Made by a program: the position numbers and the translations under genes | Shown: positions 36,271 through 45,255 of the stretch, one piece after another | Layout of the letters: each line of letters begins with the position of its first letter | How positions within the stretch are numbered: the stretch's first letter is position 1 | Origin: Bacillus sp. CH30_1T | GTDB taxonomy: Bacteria > Bacillota > Bacilli > Bacillales > Bacillaceae_B | Reading direction: 5' to 3' | DNA length: 64,000 nucleotides | Assembly (NCBI RefSeq): GCF_008364765.1 | Contig: NZ_VTUY01000012.1 | Coordinates: forward strand, 39,407-103,406 | The notes under the pieces: model-generated | Database searches by the model: none | Seen by the model: only the letters and a program-made list of their open reading frames with translations | Told to the model about the DNA's origin: nothing

Positions 36271-37624
36271 TATTTTCACGCTCCTCAACGGATTCAACTT
36301 CGCAATGTATTTTTCCATCCCTTACATTTATCTCGAGACGGTCACCAGCTTTGACTTGCTTGGATGACTTGATCAATGTATCTTTTTCCTGATAAACCAG
36401 GCTGTACCCCCTGTCCATGATCTTTAAAGGACTGAGGGCATGCAAGGTAAAGAGGGAAGAACTGAAACGATTGTTCTTTTCCTTCAGTACCTGCTTAAAT
36501 TGCTTTTCTACCCTCGACTTCATAAATAAGACTCTCTCGTGCTGAATGGTAATGAGTTGTGAAGGATGCACACGTTGAAGTCTTGAGTGAAGTTGGGTTA
36601 ATTGGTCACGGTTTTGTCTCACATGCAAGCTTATATTTTTCTGCAACTGGTCGGTCAGCCGGTCGACGGTTTCAATTTTTTGTTGATACAGATTACGCGG
36701 GTTTCTTAAAGCGTAGGATTTCATTAAACTATTTAAGCGGCTGCGCTCACTTTGAAGCTTAGTCTTGAACGCTTTGATCAGTAGTAATTTACGATTCATG
36801 ATTCTTTCCAGCAATTCATCAATGTGGGGAACCGCTAATTCTCCCGCTGCTGTTGGTGTAGGGGCTCTTAGATCGGCTACAAAGTCAGCTATCGTAAAGT
36901 CTGTCTCATGTCCGACAGCAGAAATAACTGGAACTTTTGAATCAACGATGGCTTCGGCCACGATTTCTTCGTTAAACGCCCATAATTCTTCAATCGAACC
37001 ACCGCCACGGCCGATAATCATTACATCTATATCTCCCAAATCGTTTACCTTTCTCATTGCTCCGGTAATCGATCCTGCCGCTTGCTCCCCTTGAACCAAA
37101 GCAGGGAAAATGAGGATTTCCCCAATTGGATATCGTCTTTTAATGGTTGTAATAATGTCTCTGATGGCAGCACCTGTTGGAGATGTCACAACGGCAATTC
37201 GCTTTGGAAACTTAGGAATCACACGTTTCCGGCTTTGATCGAAATAGCCTGCTTTCTCGAGCTTCTCTTTCAACTGCTCATAGGCCAGATACAGCTCACC
37301 AATTCCGTCAGGCTGCATTTCTTTTACATAGATCTGATATTGCCCGCCTGATTCGTAAACGGAAATATCTCCCCTGATCAACACATTCATTCCATTTTCA
37401 GGTCTGAATTTCAGTGATTGATTGTTACTTGAAAACATGACAGACAAGATACGGGCTTTTTCATCTTTCAAGGTAAAGTACATATGGCCGCTTGAATGTC
37501 TTTTGAAATTAGAAATTTCCCCCCGTACGAATAGATTGGATAAATGGGGATCTCTATCGAATTTACGCTTTATGTATTTTGTCAGAGCTTGTACCGTTAA
37601 ATAACGTGATTGATCGAGTTCCAT
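36257..37624 (-). CDS. xseA: Exonuclease VII large subunit
   Basis: Catalytic subunit of the single-strand-specific exonuclease VII, 455 residues. An N-terminal OB fold (VRGEISNFKRHSSGHMYFTL near 33) is followed by the catalytic domain with VVTSPTGAAIRDIITT near 146, GRGGGSIEELWAFNEE near 209 and SAVGHETDFTIADFVADLRA near 238, then a coiled coil. I chose ATG at 37624 because AAGGAG lies 10 nt upstream. A very stable hairpin separates it from folD. Confidence 0.94.
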   Translation of the reverse strand: MELDQSRYLTVQALTKYIKRKFDRDPHLSNLFVRGEISNFKRHSSGHMYFTLKDEKARILSVMFSSNNQSLKFRPENGMNVLIRGDISVYESGGQYQIYVKEMQPDGIGELYLAYEQLKEKLEKAGYFDQSRKRVIPKFPKRIAVVTSPTGAAIRDIITTIKRRYPIGEILIFPALVQGEQAAGSITGAMRKVNDLGDIDVMIIGRGGGSIEELWAFNEEIVAEAIVDSKVPVISAVGHETDFTIADFVADLRAPTPTAAGELAVPHIDELLERIMNRKLLLIKAFKTKLQSERSRLNSLMKSYALRNPRNLYQQKIETVDRLTDQLQKNISLHVRQNRDQLTQLHSRLQRVHPSQLITIQHERVLFMKSRVEKQFKQVLKEKNNRFSSSLFTLHALSPLKIMDRGYSLVYQEKDTLIKSSKQVKAGDRLEINVRDGKIHCEVESVEERENNGKV

Positions 37625-37679
37625 GCTCAAGTGACTCCTTTGTTTCTTGCAATTTGTAGAGGCTTTTATATGTAGGAAT

Positions 37680-37715
37680 ACGGAAAGGGACCAGCGATTA
37701 GCTGTCCCTTTCCGT
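37680..37715 (-). other. Stable hairpin between folD and xseA
   Basis: ACGGAAAGGGA (37680-37690) pairs perfectly with TCCCTTTCCGT (37705-37715). Inside, CAGC/GCTG extends the stem past a single bulged C. On the minus strand no T run follows, so it is not a clean terminator for the operon. It is more likely an attenuator or mRNA-stability element. On the plus strand TTTTAT follows. Confidence 0.6.
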
Positions 37716-37742
37716 TTTATGTTACCTATAGTGTACTATTTT

Positions 37743-38609
37743 TTAACCGTTTTGGCGATTGGCAAGAGCCCATTCTGCAGATTTCACTGTATTGTACAGT
37801 AACATCGTAATGGTCATAGGGCCGACACCACCAGGGACCGGTGTGATTTTTCCAGCCTTTTCCTTCACTTCTGAGAAATTCACATCCCCACAAAGTGCAC
37901 CGTTTTCATCACGGTTCATTCCGACGTCAATGACGACGGCTCCAGGCTTAATATCTTCTGAGCCGATTAAATTCGCCTTTCCTACCGCAGATACGATAAT
38001 ATCAGCCTGCTTTGTGTAGGATGACATATTCTTTGTTTTCGAATGACAATACGTAACCGTCGCATTTCGATTCAAGAATAAGTGACCTGCCGGCTTTCCG
38101 ACAATATTACTTCTTCCTAAAATCACGACATGTTTACCTTCTACTGAAATGTTTTCATATTCAAGCATCTTCATGATTCCAAGCGGCGTACAGGAATAAA
38201 AGGTATCTTGGTTGGTCACCATTTTCCCAATGGATACGGGATGAAACCCGTCCACATCTTTATATGGAGAAATCGTTTCAATCACGGTTATTGGATTAAT
38301 TTGCTCAGGGAGAGGCAGTTGAACAAGAATGCCATGAATATGGCTCTGTTCATTTAACTCTTCAATTTTATTCAGCAGTTCATCTTGAGTCAAACTGGAT
38401 TCATATTGATAAAGCTCTGAATGAATGCCCAGGTTACTGCACGCTTTTCTCTTCATTTTGACATATGAATGAGAAGCATGGTTGTCTCCTACCAGGATAA
38501 CTGCCAATCCTGGAGTGGCATCCTTTTCCTTAAGCTCCTCGACCTGACTTTTCAATTGTTCACGATAATGACCCGCAATGAGTTTGCCATCAATTATAGA
38601 AGCTGACAT
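37743..38609 (-). CDS. folD: Methylenetetrahydrofolate dehydrogenase/cyclohydrolase
   Basis: Bifunctional one-carbon enzyme interconverting 5,10-methylene-THF and 10-formyl-THF, 288 residues. Active-site YVKMKRKAC is near 49 (Tyr and Lys), GILVQLPLPE near 95, the NADP-binding GRSNIVGKP near 164, and PVPGGVGPMTI near 259. It is 21 nt after nusB. Confidence 0.96.
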   Translation of the reverse strand: MSASIIDGKLIAGHYREQLKSQVEELKEKDATPGLAVILVGDNHASHSYVKMKRKACSNLGIHSELYQYESSLTQDELLNKIEELNEQSHIHGILVQLPLPEQINPITVIETISPYKDVDGFHPVSIGKMVTNQDTFYSCTPLGIMKMLEYENISVEGKHVVILGRSNIVGKPAGHLFLNRNATVTYCHSKTKNMSSYTKQADIIVSAVGKANLIGSEDIKPGAVVIDVGMNRDENGALCGDVNFSEVKEKAGKITPVPGGVGPMTITMLLYNTVKSAEWALANRQNG

Positions 38610-38630
38610 TCCACTCGACCCCTAACATTG

Positions 38631-39017
38631 TTAAGATTGACTTACCTTTGAAAGAACACCATTGATAAACTTGCTTGATTGATCATCTCCAAAGATCTTT
38701 GCAATTTCAACTGCTTCGTTAATGACTACTTTATTCGGAACATCTTCCACAAACAGCAGTTCATACACTCCTAAACGTAAAATGTTACGATCTACTTTTG
38801 CCAGACGGTCAAATGACCATTTCTCAAGGTTTTCACGAATGTGTCCATCAATTCGTTCCTGATTCTCAATGAACCCGAGAACAAGCTGTTGAAGATAGGC
38901 ATCCATCTTCTCCTCTTCCTCCAGCACATTGGTTAACGCAACTTCCGGCTCAATCCCACTCATATCTATTTGAAATAACGCTTGTAAGGCCTTTTCACGA
39001 GCAACTCTTCTCTTCAT
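38631..39017 (-). CDS. nusB: Transcription antitermination factor NusB
   Basis: All-helical RNA-binding factor that with NusE (S10) promotes rRNA antitermination, 128 residues. The N-terminal arginine-rich helix RRVAREKALQALFQIDM and the C-terminal NEAVEIAKIFGDDQSSKFIN are the family signature. First gene of the operon running to tlyA. Upstream lie the composite repeats C1-C3 and array 2. Confidence 0.95.
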   Translation of the reverse strand: MKRRVAREKALQALFQIDMSGIEPEVALTNVLEEEEKMDAYLQQLVLGFIENQERIDGHIRENLEKWSFDRLAKVDRNILRLGVYELLFVEDVPNKVVINEAVEIAKIFGDDQSSKFINGVLSKVSQS

Positions 39018-39116
39018 CTTATATTTACTCCTTTTAATCCATCAATTTTCATACCTTTGATAATAGCACAAACTAAGGGTAATACGCACGTGTATGTAAA
39101 AAAATCAATATTCTGA

Positions 39117-39239
39117 CAGAAAAGCGAGGGGGGTTGATCAGGCCCGACAAGCATTTCTGGGAAATCCGGGAAGGCGTTCTTTGCCTTCATGGACCATTTA
39201 GCTTATGACCTCGAGGGACAAGGAGGCGGAGCTGGACAA
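39117..39239 (+). repeat. Dispersed structured repeat, copy C1
   Basis: Diverged full copy (AGAAAAGCGAGG to GAGCTGGACA), keeping GGCGTTCTTTGCC and GACCTCGAGG. The inner arms AAATCC.../GGACCATTT have changed relative to the B copies but can still mostly pair. Confidence 0.85.
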
Positions 39240-39242
39240 ATC

Positions 39243-39366
39243 GAAAAGCGGAGGGGCTTTACCCAGAGGCGACAAGCATAAGACGAACCTGCCGGAAAGG
39301 CGTTCTTTGCCTTTTTGGCAGGTTTGACTTATGACCTCGAGCCTCTAAGCGCCGGAGCTGGACAAG
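39243..39366 (+). repeat. Dispersed structured repeat, copy C2
   Basis: Full copy in direct tandem with C1. The inner stem AACCTGCC/GGCAGGTT replaces the arms of other copies by compensatory changes; AGAGGC/GCCTCT supplies the outer pairing. Confidence 0.88.
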
Positions 39367-39368
39367 CA

Positions 39369-39390
39369 GAAAAGCAGTGGGGAGTGCGGC
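39369..39390 (+). repeat. Dispersed structured repeat, truncated copy C3
   Basis: Only the start of a third unit (GAAAAGCAGTGGGG) is recognisable. The phased array 2 starts about 15 nt later. The arrangement copies that at 30.8 kb. Confidence 0.6.
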
Positions 39391-39404
39391 CCCCACATTA
39401 GTAG

Positions 39405-39518
39405 AATCCGACCGGAATTTCAATAATTCCAGCCGTTTGATGAAAAATCCAGCCGAAACCTTTAGGAATCCAGCCGTTCCAGGAAATAATCGGGCAAATT
39501 CACGCAAAAATCCAGTCG
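39405..39518. repeat. Phased array 2: six AATCCAGCCG-like cores at 20-21 bp
   Basis: Cores at 39405 (AATCCGACCG), 39426 (ATTCCAGCCG), 39446 and 39467 (AATCCAGCCG), 39488 (AATCGGGCAA, degenerate) and 39509 (AATCCAGTCG); spacings 21, 20, 21, 21, 21. The core is unrelated to array 1 but the period and the position beside tandem repeat copies are the same. Confidence 0.85.
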
Positions 39519-39556
39519 TTTTACAAAAAACACCCATTCAGACACGAACCGACACA

Positions 39557-39587
39557 CAAAAAAAGAACGGCCCCCTAAAGGACCGTC
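39557..39587 (-). terminator. Terminator of the accBC-yqhY operon
   Basis: On the minus strand ACGGTCC (39586-39580) pairs with GGGCCGT (39573-39567), loop about 6 nt, followed by TCTTTTTTT. It lies just after the yqhY stop. Confidence 0.82.
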
Positions 39588-39593
39588 CCTCTT

Positions 39594-40004
39594 CTACATT
39601 TCGTCGTCAATTTCAGCTTCGAATTTTTGATTCTCAAATTGGACGCCAACGATATGAACATTTACTTCATCTGCTTCAAGAGCAGTCATGTTAAGCAGGG
39701 CTTGACGAATGTTATCCTGGATTTTTTGAGCCACTGTCGGAATGGCTACACCGAATTTCATGATGCAATAGACATCCACGATGATTCCTTCCTCTGCAAG
39801 CTCCACTTTGACACCTTTACCGTGGTTTTTCTTGCCGAGACGCTCGACGACACCTGTCGCGAAGTTACCACGCATTTGTGATACGCCTTCTACTTCTGAA
39901 GCAGCGATACCTGCAATTACTTCAATCACTTCAGGTGCGATTTCAATCTTCCCAAGGCCGTCTTTACCGTGAGACATTTGTAAAAGGTTTTGATTTTCCG
40001 CCAT
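39594..40004 (-). CDS. yqhY: Asp23/Gls24 family protein YqhY
   Basis: Small cytoplasmic protein of the alkaline-shock Asp23/Gls24 family, 136 residues. The domain runs from IEIAPEVIEVIAGIAASEVEGV near 20 to the end, with an acidic tail. I chose ATG at 40004, which has AGGAGG 8 nt upstream; the in-frame GTG at 40013 overlaps that site. It is the last gene after accB-accC. In B. subtilis yqhY is linked genetically to acetyl-CoA carboxylase activity, so a role in tuning malonyl-CoA production is likely. Confidence 0.92.
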   Translation of the reverse strand: MAENQNLLQMSHGKDGLGKIEIAPEVIEVIAGIAASEVEGVSQMRGNFATGVVERLGKKNHGKGVKVELAEEGIIVDVYCIMKFGVAIPTVAQKIQDNIRQALLNMTALEADEVNVHIVGVQFENQKFEAEIDDEM

Positions 40005-40027
40005 GTAAGGCACCTCCTGAATTCACA

Positions 40028-41380
40028 CTAGGATTTCATTACTTCGTATTTCTCCAAGAACTTCGTATTAAATTCTCCACCAACAAAGGTTTCATGATCT
40101 AATAGTTTCAAATGGAACGGAATGGTTGTGTGTATACCCTCAACCACAAATTCACTCAAGGCACGTTTCATTCTTGAGATCGCTTCTTCACGAGTCGCTC
40201 CATAGGTGATCACTTTGGCAATCATACTATCGTAGTATGGAGGGATCATATAACCAGGATATGCGGCTGAATCGATTCTTACGCCAATGCCGCCTGGTGG
40301 AAGATACATTTCAATCCTTCCTGCTGAAGGCATGAAATTCTTCTCAGGATTCTCTGCATTAATACGACATTCAATTGCCCAACCAGTGAACGTTACTTCT
40401 TCCTGTGTAAGAGAAAGTTTTTCTCCTGATGCTACGAGAATTTGTTCTTTAATCAAATCGACTCCTGTTACTTGTTCTGTTACAGGGTGCTCTACCTGAA
40501 TACGGGTATTCATTTCCATAAAGTAGAATGATTGATTAACGTAGTCATATATAAATTCTACCGTGCCGGCACCAGTGTAATCAACCGCTTTGGCTGCTTT
40601 TACTGCTGCTTCCCCCATCTTAACACGAATTTCTTCAGTTAAAGCGGGTGATGGTGTTTCTTCGATCAATTTTTGAAGGCGTCGCTGAATCGTACAGTCA
40701 CGCTCCCCAAGGTGGATCACGTTCCCGAAATTATCAGCCAGCACCTGGATTTCCACATGCCTGAAGTCCTCGATGAACTTTTCAATGTATACACCAGGGT
40801 TACCGAATGCAGTCATGGCTTCTTGCTGAGTGATCGTTACCCCTTTAACAAGCTCTTCCTGACTTTTCGCGACACGGATCCCTTTTCCTCCACCACCTGC
40901 AGTGGCTTTGATGATGACAGGATAACCCATGGATTCTGCAAGCTGAACTGCATCTTCTGCGTCCTTCACAATGCCTTTTGAACCCGGTACAATCGGAACG
41001 CCTGCTTCCCTCATGGTTTCACGAGCCACGTCTTTCGTACCCATCTTCGAGATCGCCTCTGGTGAAGGACCTATAAAGATGATGTTGCAATCGCGGCACA
41101 GGTCTGCAAAATCAGAGTTCTCGGCTAAAAATCCGTAACCAGGGTGAATGGCATCACAATCTGTCAGTTTTGCCACGCTAATGATGTTTGTGAAATTCAG
41201 GTAGCTGTCTTTCGATGCAGTCGGTCCGATGCAATAAGCTTCATCCGCTAATTGAACATGGAGTGCTTCTTTATCAGCTTCAGAATAAACGGCTACACTT
41301 TCGATGCCTAAATCTCGGCATGCACGTATAATACGTACCGCAATTTCTCCTCGATTGGCGATTAATACCTTTTTTATCAT
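40028..41380 (-). CDS. accC: Acetyl-CoA carboxylase, biotin carboxylase subunit
   Basis: ATP-grasp enzyme carboxylating biotin on AccB with bicarbonate, 450 residues. The glycine-rich loop [14 protein letters not shown] is near 159, the catalytic [18 protein letters not shown] near 288, and the N-terminal [18 protein letters not shown] near 8. It lies 15 nt after accB. First committed step of fatty-acid synthesis; the carboxyltransferase subunits accDA are not in this window. Confidence 0.96.
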   Translation of the reverse strand: MIKKVLIANRGEIAVRIIRACRDLGIESVAVYSEADKEALHVQLADEAYCIGPTASKDSYLNFTNIISVAKLTDCDAIHPGYGFLAENSDFADLCRDCNIIFIGPSPEAISKMGTKDVARETMREAGVPIVPGSKGIVKDAEDAVQLAESMGYPVIIKATAGGGGKGIRVAKSQEELVKGVTITQQEAMTAFGNPGVYIEKFIEDFRHVEIQVLADNFGNVIHLGERDCTIQRRLQKLIEETPSPALTEEIRVKMGEAAVKAAKAVDYTGAGTVEFIYDYVNQSFYFMEMNTRIQVEHPVTEQVTGVDLIKEQILVASGEKLSLTQEEVTFTGWAIECRINAENPEKNFMPSAGRIEMYLPPGGIGVRIDSAAYPGYMIPPYYDSMIAKVITYGATREEAISRMKRALSEFVVEGIHTTIPFHLKLLDHETFVGGEFNTKFLEKYEVMKS

Positions 41381-41395
41381 ATCTATTTTCGCTCC

Positions 41396-41908
41396 TTATT
41401 CAGGTTTGACCAAGAATAACGGCTGTCCATATTCAACCAATTGACCGTCTTTTACTAAGATTTCTGTAATTTCACCTTTTATTTCCGCTTCAATCTCATT
41501 AAATAATTTCATCGCTTCTACGATACATACGACAGAGCTTTCATCGACTTTATCTCCAACTTTCACGTATGGACCTGCTTCCGGTGAAGAAGATTGATAG
41601 AACGTCCCTACCATAGGAGACGTGATTTTATGTAAGTTTGAATCTTCTGCTTTTGCTTGTGGACCTTCTTTTTCTTCTGTATTTACAGTAGGAGCTGCTT
41701 CCTGTACAGGCGCTGGAGCCTGCTGTACTGCTTGAGCTGCAGGTTTTACTTCCTCTACTGCCTGAACGACTTGTGGTTGCCCGGAAACTGTTACACCATT
41801 ATTCTTTTTAAGTTTTATTTTCGAACCATCATGCTCGTATGTAAACTCATCAACACTAGAATGATCTACGAGTTTGATTATTTCACGAATTTCTTGAATT
41901 TTTAACAC
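41396..41908 (-). CDS. accB: Biotin carboxyl carrier protein of acetyl-CoA carboxylase
   Basis: Carrier of the carboxybiotin group, 170 residues from the GTG chosen. The short helical N-terminus ([13 protein letters not shown]) and an Ala/Pro/Gln/Glu linker precede the C-terminal biotinyl domain, with biotinyl-lysine in [11 protein letters not shown] near 135. GAGGGG lies 8 nt before GTG 41908, and the family N-terminus is MLxIKEI. The in-frame GTG at 41917 is too close to the site. First gene of accB-accC-yqhY. Confidence 0.95.
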   Translation of the reverse strand: MLKIQEIREIIKLVDHSSVDEFTYEHDGSKIKLKKNNGVTVSGQPQVVQAVEEVKPAAQAVQQAPAPVQEAAPTVNTEEKEGPQAKAEDSNLHKITSPMVGTFYQSSSPEAGPYVKVGDKVDESSVVCIVEAMKLFNEIEAEIKGEITEILVKDGQLVEYGQPLFLVKPE

Positions 41909-41936
41909 GGTTGACACCCCTCTTATAGTTTAAAAA

Positions 41937-41955
41937 ATTATGACTAGCTACTAAT
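41937..41955 (-). promoter_or_regulatory. FapR-like operator at accB
   Basis: On the minus strand ATTAGTAGCTAGTCATAAT matches the FapR operator (ATTAGTACCTnnTACTAAT type) at most positions. It lies directly downstream of the -10 element, spanning the predicted start point. FapR senses malonyl-CoA, the product of this enzyme, so a feedback site would make sense. Assignment is inferred. Confidence 0.45.
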
Positions 41956-41985
41956 ATCATACGATAATACCTCGTATAAATTCAA
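41956..41985 (-). promoter_or_regulatory. Sigma-A promoter of accBC
   Basis: On the minus strand TTGAAT (41985-41980), an 18-nt spacer and TATGAT (41961-41956). Transcription should start near 41949, about 41 nt before the accB GTG. Confidence 0.65.
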
Positions 41986-42133
41986 TATGCGATTCCTACC
42001 ATTCCGTAAAGCGCACACAACCCTAGTCTCTATTCTAGACCTTTTTAGGAAAAAAATAAAATAATAGAAGAATTTTTTTGATTTCTGTTGGATCGTTTAT
42101 GTGTGATGCAAGTCATTGCACTTCCTTTTTAAA

Positions 42134-42169
42134 CAAAAAATAGCCACCTGAAGGTTCCCCTTCGGCGGC
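42134..42169 (-). terminator. Terminator of the spoIIIA operon
   Basis: On the minus strand GCCGCCGAAGG pairs with CCTTCAGGTGGC (one bulged A, one wobble), 4-nt loop, followed by TATTTTTTG. It lies 14 nt after the spoIIIAH stop. Confidence 0.88.
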
Positions 42170-42182
42170 ACTGGTTTACATG

Positions 42183-42731
42183 TTAATTTGTTGGCTGAAA
42201 TTCTACTGCTACCGGTTTCATCTGACCAACTTCACTCATCACGAGGCGGATGATTTCATTCGCATCGGCTGTTGAGTGCTCCTTGTCGGATTTCACTGTA
42301 ATTCGGATATTTTCACCGTTAGCTCTTACTAACGCATCTTCATAACCCATTGTTTTGATCATTGTTTCCAATACTGATTCTGTCATGGCCAACTCTCTTA
42401 AGTTCTCCATTTCCTCATAGGCAGCGCTTTTTTCCTCTGCTGATACATCAGCGTTCGCTACTTTCGCTTCCAGCTCTTCGCGAAGCTGTTCGCGTTGATC
42501 CAATACTTCAATTCTTAAAGCTTCGAACATTTCATTTCCAGCTGCGTCTGTTACGACTTCCACGTCAGACATGGTTTCCTTCCCATCTTCTTTCGCTTGC
42601 TCCTTTCCGTCCTTTTCTTCATATGCCATATCTGTCACTTGCTGTGTTGGAGAAGTAATGTAATAAACTGAAAGCACGATCACAAGACTCAACATCGTTA
42701 ATAACCAAACTGTTTGTTTTTTTAATAACAT
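42183..42731 (-). CDS. spoIIIAH: Stage III sporulation protein AH
   Basis: Mother-cell membrane protein whose extracytoplasmic YscJ/FliF-like ring domain binds SpoIIQ of the forespore, 182 residues. One N-terminal membrane segment (VWLLTMLSLVIVLSVYYI near 8-25) is followed by a charged linker, a helix rich in Glu/Ala/Lys and the ring-building domain. Last gene of the operon. Confidence 0.94.
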   Translation of the reverse strand: MLLKKQTVWLLTMLSLVIVLSVYYITSPTQQVTDMAYEEKDGKEQAKEDGKETMSDVEVVTDAAGNEMFEALRIEVLDQREQLREELEAKVANADVSAEEKSAAYEEMENLRELAMTESVLETMIKTMGYEDALVRANGENIRITVKSDKEHSTADANEIIRLVMSEVGQMKPVAVEFQPTN

Positions 42732-42745
42732 CTATCATTTCCCCC

Positions 42746-43399
42746 TTATTTTTTGGGCAGAACCGATACCCTGTGACTTGGTACGTCTAATCCACGGGTA
42801 ACAGCCTCTTTGATCCATTTTTTTATTTGTATATTATCGGCTCCTTTTGCTACAACAAGGACACCGCTGACTTTAGGTTTTTTTGTTTCTTTCACAATGG
42901 GAACTTCTTTCTCACCATCCCTCACGATGACCATTTCTTCCTCTTGTGATTTATCCTCAATCGATCTTTTTCCACCTGACTTATCTTCTTCAGCGGTCGT
43001 TTGTGACTGTGTGGATTCATTCTTTTCATACACTTTTGACTCTGTTGCCTCTACATTGACCACAACATGTACTTCGCTGACCCCAACAATTTGATCAAGT
43101 GCTTCTTTCAATTGGTTTTCGTATTGATCTTCGTACCCTCTCATAGACCCATCCGATTCCTTATGGCCGGATCCGAATGTCGCGACCTCTTCAGGTGCTC
43201 CTTCGTCTACTGATTTCGAGACCTCTAAGCTGCTATCCCTGCTCCAAAGATCACTGATTAGCATAAAGGCGACACCTACTAACAGAACAATGAGAAAATA
43301 TTGAAACTTATTCCCTTTTTTATCCTTTGGCGGTGAATTGGAATTTTCCTTTGACAACCATTCCTTCAATGCGTTAAGCGGACCTTTACTAAAGTTCAT
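42746..43399 (-). CDS. spoIIIAG: Stage III sporulation protein AG
   Basis: Ring-forming component of the feeding-tube channel, 217 residues. A membrane segment (FQYFLIVLLVGVAFMLI near 33-50) and a C-terminal ring domain with GVSEVHVVVNVEATESK near 107. I chose ATG at 43399, which overlaps the spoIIIAF end by 11 nt. The upstream TTG at 43423 has no separate support. Confidence 0.9.
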   Translation of the reverse strand: MNFSKGPLNALKEWLSKENSNSPPKDKKGNKFQYFLIVLLVGVAFMLISDLWSRDSSLEVSKSVDEGAPEEVATFGSGHKESDGSMRGYEDQYENQLKEALDQIVGVSEVHVVVNVEATESKVYEKNESTQSQTTAEEDKSGGKRSIEDKSQEEEMVIVRDGEKEVPIVKETKKPKVSGVLVVAKGADNIQIKKWIKEAVTRGLDVPSHRVSVLPKK

Positions 43400-44012
43400 T
43401 GGCTTCCCCAGTCCCCCCTTCAACTGTAATGATTATTTTGTCTGGTGTAAGATTCCATTGCTCGGCTAGTAAGGAGGCCATTTGGGACGTACTTTCTTCA
43501 GGGGTTTTCTTTCTCTGCTCAGCTCCCGTATCGATCTCCACGTTTTGAACAGTTTCAATCGTGGTGTTTTCTTGTTTATCTTTTACAACCACTGTAACTT
43601 CTGTGATACTATCCGGGACATTCTCCAGATCATCTGCTTTTACCACAACCTTCTCAATGACCTTACCGTGTTCATCCATCATCTCCTTTTCTACTTGTTG
43701 TTTCATTTGGACAGCCATCTGTTCTAAAATATATGCACGTTGTGAGGCTTGTATTTCTTTTTTCTTCATTTCTATTAAATTTTCTACTGAATTATTCTGT
43801 GAATTTCCATTTATATCAATTGACTCCATCACTGTACCAAAATCGGTTGACATTAATTTAAATAAAGGTGTAAGGATAATCGTGATTAACAATAAGCCGG
43901 TCACGATTTTTGCATATTTTTGCATGTTGGAACTAGGAAGAAGCATGTCAATGACGGTGGCTAAGAGAACAAAGATAATAATATTTGTAATCCAATCGGT
44001 GAGAAATGACAT
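43389..44012 (-). CDS. spoIIIAF: Stage III sporulation protein AF
   Basis: Channel component of 207 residues with two N-terminal membrane segments (about 5-25 and 34-52) and a soluble C-terminal domain including VTEVTVVVKDK-like beta strands. It overlaps spoIIIAG and follows spoIIIAE by 18 nt. Confidence 0.93.
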   Translation of the reverse strand: MSFLTDWITNIIIFVLLATVIDMLLPSSNMQKYAKIVTGLLLITIILTPLFKLMSTDFGTVMESIDINGNSQNNSVENLIEMKKKEIQASQRAYILEQMAVQMKQQVEKEMMDEHGKVIEKVVVKADDLENVPDSITEVTVVVKDKQENTTIETVQNVEIDTGAEQRKKTPEESTSQMASLLAEQWNLTPDKIIITVEGGTGEANEL

Positions 44013-44030
44013 GACGGTACTCCTTCCTCT

Positions 44031-45230
44031 TTATCGCATCATCATCGTGATATTTCCTGCCGCGATGATGACGGTAAGACTCAAAAAGAACATAAAGGAC
44101 ACAATGGCAAGGGCCGCAAAGACATAAATCACACTTTTAGCAATGATATCGAGACATTCTATCACCGGTCCGCCACCTAGGGGTTGCAGGAGGGCGGCGG
44201 CTAATTTATAAATAAACGCAATCATGAGGATTTTGATTGCAGGAAAAGCTGCAATGATCAGAACAATGGCCACACCAGCGATTCCCACCGTGTTCTTTAA
44301 AAGAACGGAAGCGCTGATCACTGTATCCGTCGCATCTGTGAACATTCTGCCGATCACAGGTACAAAATTTCCAGTAACAAATTTCGCTGTTCGAATGGTA
44401 ATCCCATCTGTCACCGCTGCCGTGGCTCCCTGCACGGATATAACACCAAGGAAAACGGTCATAAAGGCCCCTAATAACCCGATACTCCATGTTCGCAATA
44501 ACTGTGCCAGTTGCGTCACTTTATAATGACTGGAAAGGGTACTTACGATACTTAATAGCGCAGCCAGAAATAGCAGGGGGAGAACGACATTTTGGATCAA
44601 TAACCCGCTTGTGTTCATTAAAAAGATAATCACAGGATGGAAAAACGCTGCGGATACAACTCCTCCTGAGGCGGCAATAAGAGCTAACATCAGAGGTATG
44701 AGGGCAATGATGAAGTGAATCATAGTGGAAATGGCATCCCGGGTATAATCAATCGCCACGTGAAAACTATTAAGGGCGATGATGATCAACACCATGAACA
44801 CAATGCTGTAAGCAACCTTGCTGACACTTCCTCCTTCGAACGCATTCTGCAGGGATTGAAGAAACATACTGAAAATCGTGAGCATAATCAGTGTTCCTAA
44901 TAGCTTCCCATTCATCACAAGCTCCTGGAAGGCGAATTTGAAGATTCCACCAAACCATGCTTTAAAGGAAAACTCTTTTTCACCTTTGATAAAATCAACC
45001 AAACTGCCCTTTTGACTTTCAGGGAGATAGCCACCGTATTGATCCACTATACTGTTCCAGAATCCTTTTAATTCTTCGATTCCTAATTGATCTAACTGCT
45101 GATCAATCATTTGCTGTTGAATCGTCGAATCGGGCGGAATCTGTTCCTCCCCTTCTTCAGCTTGTCCACCGGATGCTCCTACGAAAAAAATGACAAGTGC
45201 TATGACGAGTATTCGATATATTTGCAACAA
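44031..45230 (-). CDS. spoIIIAE: Stage III sporulation protein AE
   Basis: Polytopic membrane protein of 399 residues with a signal-like N-terminus (LVIALVIFFVGASGGQA) and about eight membrane helices, including the SIGLLGAFMTVFLGVISVQG segment typical of the family. Export-gate-like part of the SpoIIIA-SpoIIQ channel that keeps the forespore active during engulfment. Confidence 0.95.
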   Translation of the reverse strand: MLQIYRILVIALVIFFVGASGGQAEEGEEQIPPDSTIQQQMIDQQLDQLGIEELKGFWNSIVDQYGGYLPESQKGSLVDFIKGEKEFSFKAWFGGIFKFAFQELVMNGKLLGTLIMLTIFSMFLQSLQNAFEGGSVSKVAYSIVFMVLIIIALNSFHVAIDYTRDAISTMIHFIIALIPLMLALIAASGGVVSAAFFHPVIIFLMNTSGLLIQNVVLPLLFLAALLSIVSTLSSHYKVTQLAQLLRTWSIGLLGAFMTVFLGVISVQGATAAVTDGITIRTAKFVTGNFVPVIGRMFTDATDTVISASVLLKNTVGIAGVAIVLIIAAFPAIKILMIAFIYKLAAALLQPLGGGPVIECLDIIAKSVIYVFAALAIVSFMFFLSLTVIIAAGNITMMMR

Positions 45231-45255
45231 TTTTTTCCACCTCTTAACGTTTCGC

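Noticed and set aside
39405..39518. CRISPR-like array
   Set aside because: Same reason: unit 21 bp, degenerate core, no leader and no cas genes.
39259..39537. 92-codon minus-strand frame
   Set aside because: Spans array 2 and repeat C2; low plausibility as a protein and no ribosome-binding site.
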